A stretch of DNA of 64,000 bases from GWF2-33-9 sp964500435 (lineage in GTDB: Bacteria > Bacteroidota > Ignavibacteria > Kapaibacteriales > UBA2268). Under the pieces are notes generated by a model, which worked only from the letters and a program-made list of their open reading frames with translations, ran no database searches and was not told where the DNA came from. Location of the stretch: the NCBI GenBank assembly GCA_964500435.1, contig CAZCNL010000004.1:121299-185298 (forward strand). The letters are read 5' to 3'. The position numbers and the translations under genes are program-made. Each line of letters opens with the position of its first letter. Position 1 is the first letter of the stretch. This document shows positions 17,085 to 25,889 of the stretch, in pieces.

Positions 17085-18497
17085 ATGGTAAAACTAGATA
17101 CAATCATTTCGTTAGCAAAAAGACGTGGCTTTGTTTTTCAATCATCTGAAATCTATGGCGGTTTGAATGGCTTTTGGGATTATGGTCCATTAGGTGTTGA
17201 ACTGTTAAATAACATCAAACAATCTTGGTGGAAAGAAATGACTTATCGAGACGATATTGTTGGTGTCGATGCCTCAATAATAATGCACCCGAAAACCTGG
17301 GTAGCAAGCGGTCACGTTGCACAATTTTCTGACCCAATGATTGATAATAAAACAAGCAAAGCACGCTACAGAGCTGATAATTTAATCGAAGAATTTATCC
17401 AAAAATTAAGAACTAAAAATAAAACTGAATTAGCTCAAGAAATTGAAGATAAATTAAATAAATGTCAATTAAACGAAGATTATTATAAGATTATCATCGA
17501 TTATTCAATTCCTGACCCCGTTTCTGGTTCAACTGATTGGACAGAAGTCCGCAATTTCAATTTAATGTTTAAAACATTTGTCGGCCCTGTTGAAGATGAA
17601 TCAGGTATTGTTTACCTCAGACCAGAATCGGCTCAAGGAATTTTTGTTAATTTCAAAAATGTTATGGATACTGCAAGGCTTAAACCACCATTTGGTATTG
17701 CTCAAATTGGCAAAGCTTTCAGAAATGAAATTAACACCAAAAATTTCCTTTTCCGAACACGTGAATTTGAACAAATGGAAATGCAATATTTTATCAAACC
17801 CGGTACAGAGCAAGAATGGTTCGATTATTGGAAAGAACAAAGATGGAATTGGTATCTCAAAATGGGATTAAAACCCGAGAGATTAAAATGGAAAGTACAC
17901 GAAAAACTGGCACATTATGCAAATAATGCTGTTGATATTGAATACGAATTCCCTTTTGGTTTTGGAGAAATTGAAGGAATTCACTCTCGAACAAATTTCG
18001 ACTTAACTAATCATCAAACTCATTCCGGCAAAAAAATGGAATATGTCGATACTGTAAACCAAGATAGATATATTCCATACGTTGTTGAAACATCCGGTGG
18101 AGTTTCACGAACCTTTATGGCTTTTCTATGCAATGCATATGATGAAGAAAAAATTATCGATGAAGGAAAGGAAGAAACTCGTGTAGTTTTACGATTTAAC
18201 CCAAATCTTGCACCGATTACTTTAGCTGTTTTTCCACTTGTGAATAAGGACGGAATGCCCGAATTTGCTCATAAAATTTATAAAGATATGCAAAAGTATT
18301 TTCGAGTTCAATACGATACTTCAGGAGCAATTGGAAGACGTTATCGTCGGCAAGATGAAATTGGAACACCTTTCTGCGTTACTGTGGATGGACAAACGTT
18401 GATAGATAATACTGTTACTATTCGTTCTCGTGACTCGATGTTACAAGATAGAATCGATGTTAGTCAAATCAGAAATTATATTCAAGATAGAATTTGA
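17085..18497 (+). CDS. glyQS: Glycyl-tRNA synthetase, homodimeric type
   Basis: Charges tRNA-Gly. The 470-residue protein is the single-chain alpha2 class II form (as in Thermus, archaea and eukaryotes), not the alpha2beta2 GlyQ+GlyS form. It opens VKLDTIISLAKRRGFVFQSSEIYGGLNGFWDYGPLGVELLNN. It has motif 2 in IAQIGKAFRNEINTKNFLFRTREFEQMEMQ, motif 3 in VVETSGGVSRTFMAFL and an anticodon-binding domain at about 370-470 that includes YDTSGAIGRRYRRQDEIGTPFCVTVD. It stands alone, convergent with the ABC ATPase gene. Confidence 0.97.
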   Translation: MVKLDTIISLAKRRGFVFQSSEIYGGLNGFWDYGPLGVELLNNIKQSWWKEMTYRDDIVGVDASIIMHPKTWVASGHVAQFSDPMIDNKTSKARYRADNLIEEFIQKLRTKNKTELAQEIEDKLNKCQLNEDYYKIIIDYSIPDPVSGSTDWTEVRNFNLMFKTFVGPVEDESGIVYLRPESAQGIFVNFKNVMDTARLKPPFGIAQIGKAFRNEINTKNFLFRTREFEQMEMQYFIKPGTEQEWFDYWKEQRWNWYLKMGLKPERLKWKVHEKLAHYANNAVDIEYEFPFGFGEIEGIHSRTNFDLTNHQTHSGKKMEYVDTVNQDRYIPYVVETSGGVSRTFMAFLCNAYDEEKIIDEGKEETRVVLRFNPNLAPITLAVFPLVNKDGMPEFAHKIYKDMQKYFRVQYDTSGAIGRRYRRQDEIGTPFCVTVDGQTLIDNTVTIRSRDSMLQDRIDVSQIRNYIQDRI

Positions 18498-18514
18498 TTT
18501 TTTAATTTTCAAAA

Positions 18515-19150
18515 TTAATTTTTAAAATTTCTAAGATTAATTTGTTTTGAACTTAATGTAATTTCTCGTTCATCATTACTGGCGATTAAAATTAAGCCAC
18601 CATTTTTTCTTTTTTCATCAATTATTTCTTTACATATTTCAATTCCACTATCATCAAGGTTTGAAAATGGCTCATCCAAAAGCAAAACAATTGGGTCGTT
18701 CAAAATAGATAAAATAAATCTCATCCGTTGCTTCATTCCAGATGAAAATACACGTATTGGCTTTAAAAAATGCTTGTGTAATTCAAATCTTTCAAGTAAT
18801 CTCATTGCTGTCTTTGCGTCAAATTGGACTGCTAAAATCTTTGATATTACTTTTATATGCTCTAATGGATGAAATTCTTCGTATAAGTTCAAATATGGAG
18901 CTACATAACCGAAATAATTATGAAAATCTGAATGATTTATACTTTTCTGATTAACTTGAATTTCTATTTTTCCCTTAGTTGGTTTTGTTGCAGCAGCGAT
19001 TATTTTCAAAAAAGTAGATTTTCCGCTTCCATTCGGACCGGTTATTGATACTACTTCTCCATTGCTAAATTCAGCAGAGAGATTTGAGAAAAGGACTTCT
19101 CGTGCTCCCACCTTTTTACTTAAATCTCTGATTTTAATCGAAATATCCAT
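18515..19150 (-). CDS. ABC transporter ATP-binding protein, CcmA-like
   Basis: A 211-residue ABC ATPase. Walker A is GPNGSGKST (residues 38-46), the Q-loop region is GYVAPYLNLYEEF, the signature is VFSSGMKQRMRFIL and Walker B with D-loop is VLLLDEPFSNLDDSG. The short length and the SSGMKQR signature resemble CcmA/heme-exporter or ABC-2-type subunits. No cognate permease gene is adjacent, so the exported substrate is unknown. It starts five bases downstream of the secreted metalloprotease gene, so they may share a transcript. The switch histidine normally after Walker B is replaced in LILIASNDER (Asn-Asp), a departure from the usual THD/TH motif. Confidence 0.85.
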   Translation of the reverse strand: MDISIKIRDLSKKVGAREVLFSNLSAEFSNGEVVSITGPNGSGKSTFLKIIAAATKPTKGKIEIQVNQKSINHSDFHNYFGYVAPYLNLYEEFHPLEHIKVISKILAVQFDAKTAMRLLERFELHKHFLKPIRVFSSGMKQRMRFILSILNDPIVLLLDEPFSNLDDSGIEICKEIIDEKRKNGGLILIASNDEREITLSSKQINLRNFKN

Positions 19151-19155
19151 AAATA

Positions 19156-20871
19156 TTAATTATTTATAATGGCGATTTTGCCAAATATCGAATTACTTTG
19201 ATTTTCAACTCGAAAAATATATACTCCGGAACTAATTCTATTCGTATTTTTTAATTCATTTGTGTTTAATACCAGTACTCGTTTATTTTGTTTTATCGAA
19301 ACTTTTAAATTTTTCCGAAAAACTTCGCCTAAATTTGAATTATAAAGAATTAAAGTTAAATCTTGGTTTATTCCCGTTGTCTCAATTGTGGGAAATATTA
19401 TTTCATCATCTTGAGTTAATCTCAAAGGATTTGGTTCGGCGTTTGCAATTGAATATGTTAAAATTCCCGGATTTTCAAACAACACCGTGGCAACTTTATT
19501 TTGAGAAGATATTAGATTATAATAATATGGTATCACAGAATTTTGAAATATGCGTTTATATCCATTTTGATATTCTAAACATACTAATTGTGTAAAATCA
19601 TCCTTTGTCGTCAATTGATAAATTATTGACAAAGTATCCAAATATGTACTCATTATATTTAAAGTATCATTGCTATATGGAAATTCATTTTGAAAAATCA
19701 TTTCATCCAATCTAATTTGGTATGGTAATAAATTTCCAGAAATTGAAATTGAAGGATTTGAAAAAATTTGAGATGTTTGTTTTGAAAAAAGTGGCATTAA
19801 TTGAGCATCTCGAAAATACGATTGATTATCTAAAGAAAAAGTCCTATAGTTAGTATGAAAGACCCATTTAAGAAAATGTAACCACTCAAAGTCTAAAGAT
19901 GAATTTCGCAGTACTAACGCAGAATCAATTGCTTTAAACGATTTCACACCATTGCCAATTAATTCCCAAACTGATTTCACAATTTCAATTCCATACTTTT
20001 CATTTAACATCATTAAAAAGATGGAATAGCGGTAACCATTTTCTGGTGAAGATTCTCCAAAAATATATTCAGATGGATTTCGAAATAAACTTCTAACATA
20101 TTGCAAATAATCTTTTATCTCTGGAAACAAAAGTGTTTCCATACAAACAGAAGACATTTCTGAAATTTCGGAGGATGTCAAATCATTAACATTATAGGAA
20201 TATTGAATAGCATGATGAAATTCGTGGGCAAGAGTTATCTTTACTCCTTCAATTCCATATACTTTATAAGCTTGAACATCTTTCCCGTCAGGGTATCTTA
20301 TCGAGTCTTGTGGTGAATAATTATTATCAATCACCATAAAAGAGGACATGCGTATAACTTGATTTCCTACAAATACTTCACTTTCGCCCATTGTCATTCC
20401 ATAGTTTCCACCCCAATCTCTATCACCAGTAGAATCTGGAATTTTATCACCATCACCAATATCGTACAAATATATATCATAAGCTTCGCTCCCACCTGCT
20501 AAACTGTCATTTAAAGGTTCTCGAAAACCTAATTCGACTACTTCTTTTTTATAAACATAATCAGCATAATAGGCAACTGAATCAACATAATCTGGTATTC
20601 CATTGTTGTTTTTATCTACAAGTGGCACTGCATTGGCTCCAACAGTATCAAAATGTACCCAAAAACGCCCACTCGGAGATGAAATATACTTTTGACTGAT
20701 TGGCCTGCCTGTTTTGGGGTCAAATGTTATTTTTTTTTGTATTTGATTATCGAATTTCTTAATTTGGTGAGTTTGACACCGTAAATCATTTGCTAAGGTA
20801 TCGTATTTAAAGCCTTTAGCAAAAATTAATGATGGAATAAAAAAAAATAATAATAATATTTTAAAATTCAT
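19156..20871 (-). CDS. Secreted MXAN_6640-like putative zinc metalloprotease with T9SS-like C-terminus
   Basis: A 571-residue exported protein with the signal peptide MNFKILLLFFFIPSLIFAKG. The zinc-binding motif HEFHH is at residues 216-220 (ITLAHEFHHAIQYSYN), in a domain starting near GRFWVHFDT and containing a DKNNNGIPDYVDSVA turn like a calcium-binding loop. This layout is that of the MXAN_6640-type putative metalloproteases. The C-terminal 90 residues (AEPNPLRLTQDDEIIFPTI to SGVYIFRVENQSNSIFGKIAI) resemble a T9SS sorting domain, so export to the cell surface is likely. Proteolytic activity is inferred from the HExxH motif only. It lies upstream of the ABC ATPase gene. Confidence 0.85.
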   Translation of the reverse strand: MNFKILLLFFFIPSLIFAKGFKYDTLANDLRCQTHQIKKFDNQIQKKITFDPKTGRPISQKYISSPSGRFWVHFDTVGANAVPLVDKNNNGIPDYVDSVAYYADYVYKKEVVELGFREPLNDSLAGGSEAYDIYLYDIGDGDKIPDSTGDRDWGGNYGMTMGESEVFVGNQVIRMSSFMVIDNNYSPQDSIRYPDGKDVQAYKVYGIEGVKITLAHEFHHAIQYSYNVNDLTSSEISEMSSVCMETLLFPEIKDYLQYVRSLFRNPSEYIFGESSPENGYRYSIFLMMLNEKYGIEIVKSVWELIGNGVKSFKAIDSALVLRNSSLDFEWLHFLKWVFHTNYRTFSLDNQSYFRDAQLMPLFSKQTSQIFSNPSISISGNLLPYQIRLDEMIFQNEFPYSNDTLNIMSTYLDTLSIIYQLTTKDDFTQLVCLEYQNGYKRIFQNSVIPYYYNLISSQNKVATVLFENPGILTYSIANAEPNPLRLTQDDEIIFPTIETTGINQDLTLILYNSNLGEVFRKNLKVSIKQNKRVLVLNTNELKNTNRISSGVYIFRVENQSNSIFGKIAIINN

Positions 20872-20938
20872 TTTCTTAATATTTTTGAATTTAAACGATT
20901 AAAAGAGGAAAATAGTAATTTATGGTAATTTGAAAATG

Positions 20939-21364
20939 TTAACGGAACAATTCCTTTATCATTCCCCAAGTTCGTCGGATACTATTAGTTTGATGCGTAA
21001 CTGAAATTGATTCAGAATAATCAACTGTTCCATCATTAAATAACATTTTTAATCGATAAGAATATACCTTACCACTTTGAGTTTTTGGGTCATTACCATC
21101 ATTTTTAAACAGTGCTTCTTCATCAACATACTTGTAATCAGAAGCTTTATTATTTGGGTCGATTGTTTTGATTTTAGTATAAATAGAATTATTCGAGCTT
21201 CGTTGCAATTCGAATTGCTTTAAATTTGTTTCATCGTTTGTACGCCATTCTACAGTTATATTTGAGCCATTAGAAAATGCTCGAAAAGAATTGATAAGAT
21301 TATTTGTTGCAAGCAATGTTATTGTTGTAACTGTTAATATTATTAAAAATATTATCCTTTTCAT
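20939..21364 (-). CDS. Small secreted fibronectin-III-like protein
   Basis: A 141-residue protein with a hydrophobic signal segment (IIFLIILTVTTITLLATNN, residues 4-22). One Ig/FnIII-like beta domain follows: FSNGSNITVEWRTNDETNLKQFELQRSSN, then the tail GKVYSYRLKMLFNDGTVDYSESISVTH. Such single FnIII-like domains are common in surface proteins of Bacteroidetes. There is no T9SS C-terminal domain; the end is basic (RRTWGMIKELFR). Function is unknown. The promoter box lies only four bases upstream of the ATG, so its mRNA could be leaderless or nearly so. Confidence 0.75.
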   Translation of the reverse strand: MKRIIFLIILTVTTITLLATNNLINSFRAFSNGSNITVEWRTNDETNLKQFELQRSSNNSIYTKIKTIDPNNKASDYKYVDEEALFKNDGNDPKTQSGKVYSYRLKMLFNDGTVDYSESISVTHQTNSIRRTWGMIKELFR

Positions 21365-21368
21365 ATTA

Positions 21369-21376
21369 CAAAATTA
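21369..21376 (-). promoter_or_regulatory. Predicted -7 promoter box abutting the small secreted protein gene
   Basis: The plus strand reads CAAAATTA (TAATTTTG on the minus strand), with only four bases between the box and the ATG at 21362-21364. If this is the real -7 box, transcription would begin at or within a few bases of the start codon. Confidence 0.4.
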
Positions 21377-21413
21377 ATAAATTTTTATGAAATTTGTTCC
21401 TATTTATAATTTT

Positions 21414-23507
21414 TTATTTTATTTCTAAAAACTTATTCAAATTTTCTTCTGTCCCAGCAACAATTAATTTATCAAATTCTTGGAATTTATAACTTCCTTT
21501 TGGGATGATTTCAATTTGTTCGTAATCTTCACTTTTAGATTTTATTGATAAAATTTCAATATCATAATTATTTCTTATATCAAGCTCTTTAATTGATTTT
21601 CCGATAAATGTTTTTGGGACAAGTGTTTCAGAAACAACATAATCATCCATCAAAGGAATAGTTTTAGTTTCCAAGTGCTTCGATATAGAACTTGCAAGAT
21701 TGGTTGTAAAATCAATTTTTTCAAGTTCTTTATTATAATAGTAATCTATATCTTTTCGGTATATTAATCCAGTAAATTGCAATTTTTCTAAATCGTTGAA
21801 AACAGGTAAAATATCATATCCACTTTGATTCATAATATCCCAAACATCCTTCACACTTTCGTTTAAATAAATTTTTGGTAAACTTTTTATTGCTATGTCC
21901 CCAGCAATTAGTAAATTTCCGATATGTTCATTATCAATTAATATTTCTTTGATTACGTCAATTGTAATTAGTCCATAAAATTCACCATTGAGATTTTTGA
22001 CTACTAAAACAGGATTATTCTTTTTTATCAATTGACCCAGAATTTTGCTAAATTTTTCATTCTCACATATTGTTTCAAACTGATTATTATAGACATCTTT
22101 AACGCTAATTGAAGCCAAAACATTTAATTCTGTTTTGCCCTGCAAATTTATGTTATATTGCAAAAGTGGTTTTGTATAAATGGATTCTTTTGTCAATTTT
22201 TTTGTAATTGCAACACTAATTATTGAAGTTATCATTGCAGGCAAGATAAAATCTGCATTTTTTGTCAATTCGAAAATCATAATAATCGAAGTAAATGGCG
22301 CATGCATAGTCCCTGCAAGTAAACCAGCCATTCCAAGTAATACATATGCCTCTGGCTTGGTTGCTAAAGTTGGGAAGACATATTGGAAAATGAATCCGAA
22401 AAATGCACCAAGTGTTGCTCCAACAACTAATGCCGGGGCAAATACACCTCCAGAACCACCCGAAGATAAAGTAAGTGCAGTTGTAATTATTTTAGCAATG
22501 GCAATTAAAATTGCTAAATACCATATCATTTTGTTTAAAATCGATAAATCGATAGTATCGTAGCCTGTTCCTAATACGTTTGGCAAAAAGATTCCAATAC
22601 CACCAACAATAAACCCGCCAAAAAGTGATTTGTAAAGTGATTTCAGCTTTAGCCTTGAGTGGAAGAATTCTTCTGCTCTTGTAATTATTTCGATAAATAA
22701 AAAGGAAAAAATACCCGATGCAAATCCAAGTATAGCAAATAATATGAATTCAAAACCATTTTCTAAATGATAGGATGAAGATTGGAAAACAGCTAAGTCG
22801 CCCATTATCGAACGTGAAACAAATGTCGCCATCACGGTTGCAATTACAATAACTGAAAATTGATAGAACTTGAACTCCATCATTAATATTTCAACGGCAA
22901 ACAATGCACCAGCAATCGGAGCATTAAAAGCTGCTGCTATTCCTGCACCCGCACCCGCCGCTACTAATGTTTTCATCCTTCTCGTACTCACCATAAATAC
23001 TTGGCTTATGGTTGAACCAACGCCCGCACCTAAATATATTGCAGGACCTTCGGGTCCAACTGAACCTCCAGTCCCTATTGTAATTGCAGAAGTAAGCGCT
23101 TTAATCCAAGGTGAAAGTGGTTTAATTAATCCATTTCTAAAAAGTATTGATTCTATTACTTGAGAAACTCCGTGTGTTTTGGATTTTTTGAAAAGAAAAT
23201 GATTAATTAATTGACTTAAAATTATACCAATTGTTGGTAAAATAATGATAAAATACCATTTTGTATTCGATACTTTCTCTAATATTGTCGTTCCTGAACC
23301 AGTATAAAAAAACTCGGATGCTTTTGTTATTAAAAATTTTAAAAAAACTTCCGCAAAACCGGTGATAATTCCTACTATGATTGCTAAACTAAATATAAAT
23401 AAATACTCAGTATTTACAAGTGTTTCATAATAATGAGTTAATTTGGGATATTTTTTTAAAAATAAATAAATATAATCGATATTTATTTTTTTTAATATTT
23501 TCATCAT
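21414..23507 (-). CDS. ClC-family chloride transporter/channel with CBS domains and TrkA-C-like tail
   Basis: A 697-residue membrane protein. About the first 440 residues are the ClC fold, with the anion-selectivity signature GTGGSVGPEGPAIYLG (gating Glu in GPEGP) and GSGGSGGVFAPALVVGA. Two CBS domains follow (about 455-575) and a TrkA-C-like domain at 610-697 (IGKSIKELDIRNNYDIEILSI). The internal proton glutamate of E. coli ClcA (second Glu of IIEEM) aligns to Ile in AVEILMMEF, and the GSGIP motif is replaced by HGVSQ, so it may not be a coupled H+/Cl- exchanger. The start overlaps the upstream stop as TAATG. It is last in the leftward run from efp. Confidence 0.88.
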   Translation of the reverse strand: MMKILKKINIDYIYLFLKKYPKLTHYYETLVNTEYLFIFSLAIIVGIITGFAEVFLKFLITKASEFFYTGSGTTILEKVSNTKWYFIIILPTIGIILSQLINHFLFKKSKTHGVSQVIESILFRNGLIKPLSPWIKALTSAITIGTGGSVGPEGPAIYLGAGVGSTISQVFMVSTRRMKTLVAAGAGAGIAAAFNAPIAGALFAVEILMMEFKFYQFSVIVIATVMATFVSRSIMGDLAVFQSSSYHLENGFEFILFAILGFASGIFSFLFIEIITRAEEFFHSRLKLKSLYKSLFGGFIVGGIGIFLPNVLGTGYDTIDLSILNKMIWYLAILIAIAKIITTALTLSSGGSGGVFAPALVVGATLGAFFGFIFQYVFPTLATKPEAYVLLGMAGLLAGTMHAPFTSIIMIFELTKNADFILPAMITSIISVAITKKLTKESIYTKPLLQYNINLQGKTELNVLASISVKDVYNNQFETICENEKFSKILGQLIKKNNPVLVVKNLNGEFYGLITIDVIKEILIDNEHIGNLLIAGDIAIKSLPKIYLNESVKDVWDIMNQSGYDILPVFNDLEKLQFTGLIYRKDIDYYYNKELEKIDFTTNLASSISKHLETKTIPLMDDYVVSETLVPKTFIGKSIKELDIRNNYDIEILSIKSKSEDYEQIEIIPKGSYKFQEFDKLIVAGTEENLNKFLEIK

Positions 23508-24049
23508 TATTTAAGTTTATACAAAATTAACGGAAGTTCACCTGCTAAGGTGAATAAATCGGGGAAATGATAATCAGGTTTTACTTGTAAATGATTTTGT
23601 TTATTAATTAATATTGTTTGAATTCCAGCGCTCTTACCTGCTAAAACGTCACTTTCCGAATCCCCGATGATAATACATTTTTTCTTATCTAAATTAAATT
23701 CATCAATTGCTTCTAATATCATTCCAGGATTTGGTTTGCGACGATAATCATTTGTTTCTGCAAGCGAAGGACAATATTTTATGCTATCAAATTTAGTTTC
23801 CGACCTAGAGAAAAGAAAGTCTTGTAAAAATTTATGAATTTCCTCAAGCTGTGTCTCACTCATTAATCCTTTTCCAATTCCTTGTTGGTTTGATACCATT
23901 ATTGCTAAAAAATTCATATTTTTCACGATTTTGAAAATATGAATAAAATCAGGTATGATAATGAATTCATCTAAATTTTTTACATAATCACCAACAAGTC
24001 GATTATTAACTATACCATCTCTATCAAAAAATACTGCTCCTTTACTCAT
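23507..24049 (-). CDS. HAD-IIIA phosphatase, GmhB/HisB-N-like
   Basis: A 180-residue phosphatase with motif I AVFFDRDGIVNN (residues 5-16), motif II VSNQQGIGKG, the RRKPNPGM loop and motif IV IIIGDSESDVLAGKSAG. This is the layout of D-glycero-D-manno-heptose-1,7-bisphosphate 7-phosphatase. The zinc loop of GmhB (CxH...CxC before RKP) is not intact: CPSLAETNDYRRKPNPGM keeps only the first Cys. Activity on heptose bisphosphate, histidinol phosphate or another sugar phosphate is therefore open. It overlaps the glycosyltransferase gene by four bases (ATGA), so a joint role in envelope glycan synthesis is plausible. Confidence 0.8.
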   Translation of the reverse strand: MSKGAVFFDRDGIVNNRLVGDYVKNLDEFIIIPDFIHIFKIVKNMNFLAIMVSNQQGIGKGLMSETQLEEIHKFLQDFLFSRSETKFDSIKYCPSLAETNDYRRKPNPGMILEAIDEFNLDKKKCIIIGDSESDVLAGKSAGIQTILINKQNHLQVKPDYHFPDLFTLAGELPLILYKLK

Positions 24050-25227
24050 TTTTCTATTTCTTTTATTATTTCATCTAATTTTCTGTAAATTATATCCCAA
24101 TTATGAGTCTCAATAATCAAATGTCGGGCATTTGCAGATATTTTTTTAGCTAATTCATTATCTTGCAAAAGTTCAATAGCATAATTTGCAATTTCATCAT
24201 CGGTTTCGCCAATTAATAAGTGCTCTCGATGTTTTCCATAAATTCCTTGATTCCCTGATTCAGTTGTAACAATAGGACAACCTGCACTCATCGCTTCGAG
24301 TAGTTTATTCTGTATACCGGACGCTCCAATGTGAGGGTGTAAATACACTCTTGCTCGCTGTAAATATGGCAATAAATCAGGCACATTTTCATATAATTGG
24401 ATTTTACCTTTTTGCGAAAGCTCTTTCAAAAATTTAGGTGCTTTCGCTCCAACAATTGTCAACATTGCACTTGGAAATTCTTTTTGTATCTTTGGAATAA
24501 TTGAATTAATGAGCCTATTAATCATTAACTTATTTAGCCAATAATCTAACTTGCCTGTAAATAAAATTAAATCACGTTTTTCAAATTCGAGTGGTTTAAA
24601 GTGCTCGATATCAGTACCATTTGTAAGCAACCTATATTTGCTCAATGGTTTAATGTTATTGATAAAATCAATATCTTCGTTGGTTACGAATGTAATCAAA
24701 TCAAAATAATCCATCGTTTGAGGTTCATATTTGCTCAAAGTCAAATATTCAAATTTCCTTACTGCTTTTTGGATTAAGTTGTTACTTTGCGAATAAGACC
24801 TTGTTTGATATAAGTAACGACAATCTTCTGCAATTAATATTTTCGGTATATCTTTTCCTTTTATATAATCTGCTGTTCGCATAAAAAATGAAAATGCTAT
24901 ATCAAATTTCTTTGTCCTTAAAAGTTCATCGACTAATTTTTGATATGATTTTTGATAATAATATAAAATTTCAAGAGGTTTAAATTGATAGAGTCGATAA
25001 AAGGAATTTAATCCTGCCACAATTGGATTTAATGGAATAACATAAACTTTTACTCCAAGTTTCTCGATTTCATTTTTATACTGGTTATAATTTTCTTTTC
25101 CTTGATAAAAGGTCACAAGTGTAATGTTGTGTTTTTTTGAAAGGTATGATAGTAATTTATATGATTTTATTCTATCACCACCGATTAAAGGAAAAGGTAT
25201 TCGAGGAGTTAAAAATAATATGTTCAA
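24046..25227 (-). CDS. Glycosyltransferase family 4-like
   Basis: A 393-residue GT-B glycosyltransferase. The N-terminal domain starts MNILFLTPRIPFPLIGGDRIKSYKLLSYLSKKH. The C-terminal domain carries LILFTGKLDYWLNKLMINRL, RVYLHPHIGASGIQNKLLEAMSAGCPIVTTESG and the nucleotide-sugar site E-x7-E in EAMSAGCPIVTTE. Donor and acceptor are unknown; a lipopolysaccharide or surface-glycan role fits the coupled GmhB-like phosphatase. The start is TTG at 25225-25227: the encoded MNILFLTPRIP is the normal family N-terminus and no ATG is available in frame before it. It lies 86 bases downstream of idi, so it could have its own promoter. Confidence 0.87.
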   Translation of the reverse strand: MNILFLTPRIPFPLIGGDRIKSYKLLSYLSKKHNITLVTFYQGKENYNQYKNEIEKLGVKVYVIPLNPIVAGLNSFYRLYQFKPLEILYYYQKSYQKLVDELLRTKKFDIAFSFFMRTADYIKGKDIPKILIAEDCRYLYQTRSYSQSNNLIQKAVRKFEYLTLSKYEPQTMDYFDLITFVTNEDIDFINNIKPLSKYRLLTNGTDIEHFKPLEFEKRDLILFTGKLDYWLNKLMINRLINSIIPKIQKEFPSAMLTIVGAKAPKFLKELSQKGKIQLYENVPDLLPYLQRARVYLHPHIGASGIQNKLLEAMSAGCPIVTTESGNQGIYGKHREHLLIGETDDEIANYAIELLQDNELAKKISANARHLIIETHNWDIIYRKLDEIIKEIEK

Positions 25228-25313
25228 GTTATAATATTTGAAAATTTATAAAATGCAAATTAACAATCTTTAATAACAATTTCAAAAAAAGTTATTTTTT
25301 TTTTCGAAATTGT

Positions 25314-25871
25314 TTATAAATTTATTATTTCATTTCTAAAATCTTTAATTATTCTTGCCCATTCCAATTTAAACCAAGGCGTGTATAATTTGCTATTCTT
25401 TTGGAGTTCTTTATCAACTTCGTCGAAAGGAATTAACATTATATCTTTTATTTCGTTAGGATTAGGCTTAATTAAATCATTATATTTACCAATAAAAACG
25501 TGACAAAGTTCGTTTTCGGAACCTAAATCCTTATATTTTGCTTGATATTGAAACTGGAAAAGATGTTTTAAATCGACTTGGATTCCTATTTCATCATCTA
25601 ATCTTCTTTGTGTTGCAATTTCCAAACTTTCACCTTTTCTCGGATGACTACATACAGTATTTGACCAATATTCAGGCCATAGTAATTTTTTACTGCTTCT
25701 TTTTTGCAAAATTAAATCTTTCTTTTCAGTAAAAATAAAGATAGAAAATGCTCTATGTAATATGCCATTGCCTTTGTGACATTCATCTTTTGTCAAATAT
25801 CCAATTTCGTTATCATTTTCATCGACCAAAATCAATGGTTCATCCGTAAAACTTACAATTTTGTCATTCAT
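25314..25871 (-). CDS. idi: Isopentenyl-diphosphate delta-isomerase, type 1
   Basis: Interconverts IPP and DMAPP, needed after the mevalonate pathway because that route gives only IPP. The 185-residue Nudix-like protein has LVDENDNEIGYLTKDECHKGNGILHRAFSIFIF, the Cys active-site motif WSNTVCSHPRKGES, the Nudix-like ATQRRLDDEIGI and the Glu motif SENELCHVF. All are features of type 1 (metal-dependent) Idi rather than the flavin type 2 enzyme. It starts 18 bases after the HMGR-MVK fusion gene, completing the mevalonate cluster. Confidence 0.95.
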   Translation of the reverse strand: MNDKIVSFTDEPLILVDENDNEIGYLTKDECHKGNGILHRAFSIFIFTEKKDLILQKRSSKKLLWPEYWSNTVCSHPRKGESLEIATQRRLDDEIGIQVDLKHLFQFQYQAKYKDLGSENELCHVFIGKYNDLIKPNPNEIKDIMLIPFDEVDKELQKNSKLYTPWFKLEWARIIKDFRNEIINL

Positions 25872-25889
25872 ATTTTATTAAAGAAAAAA

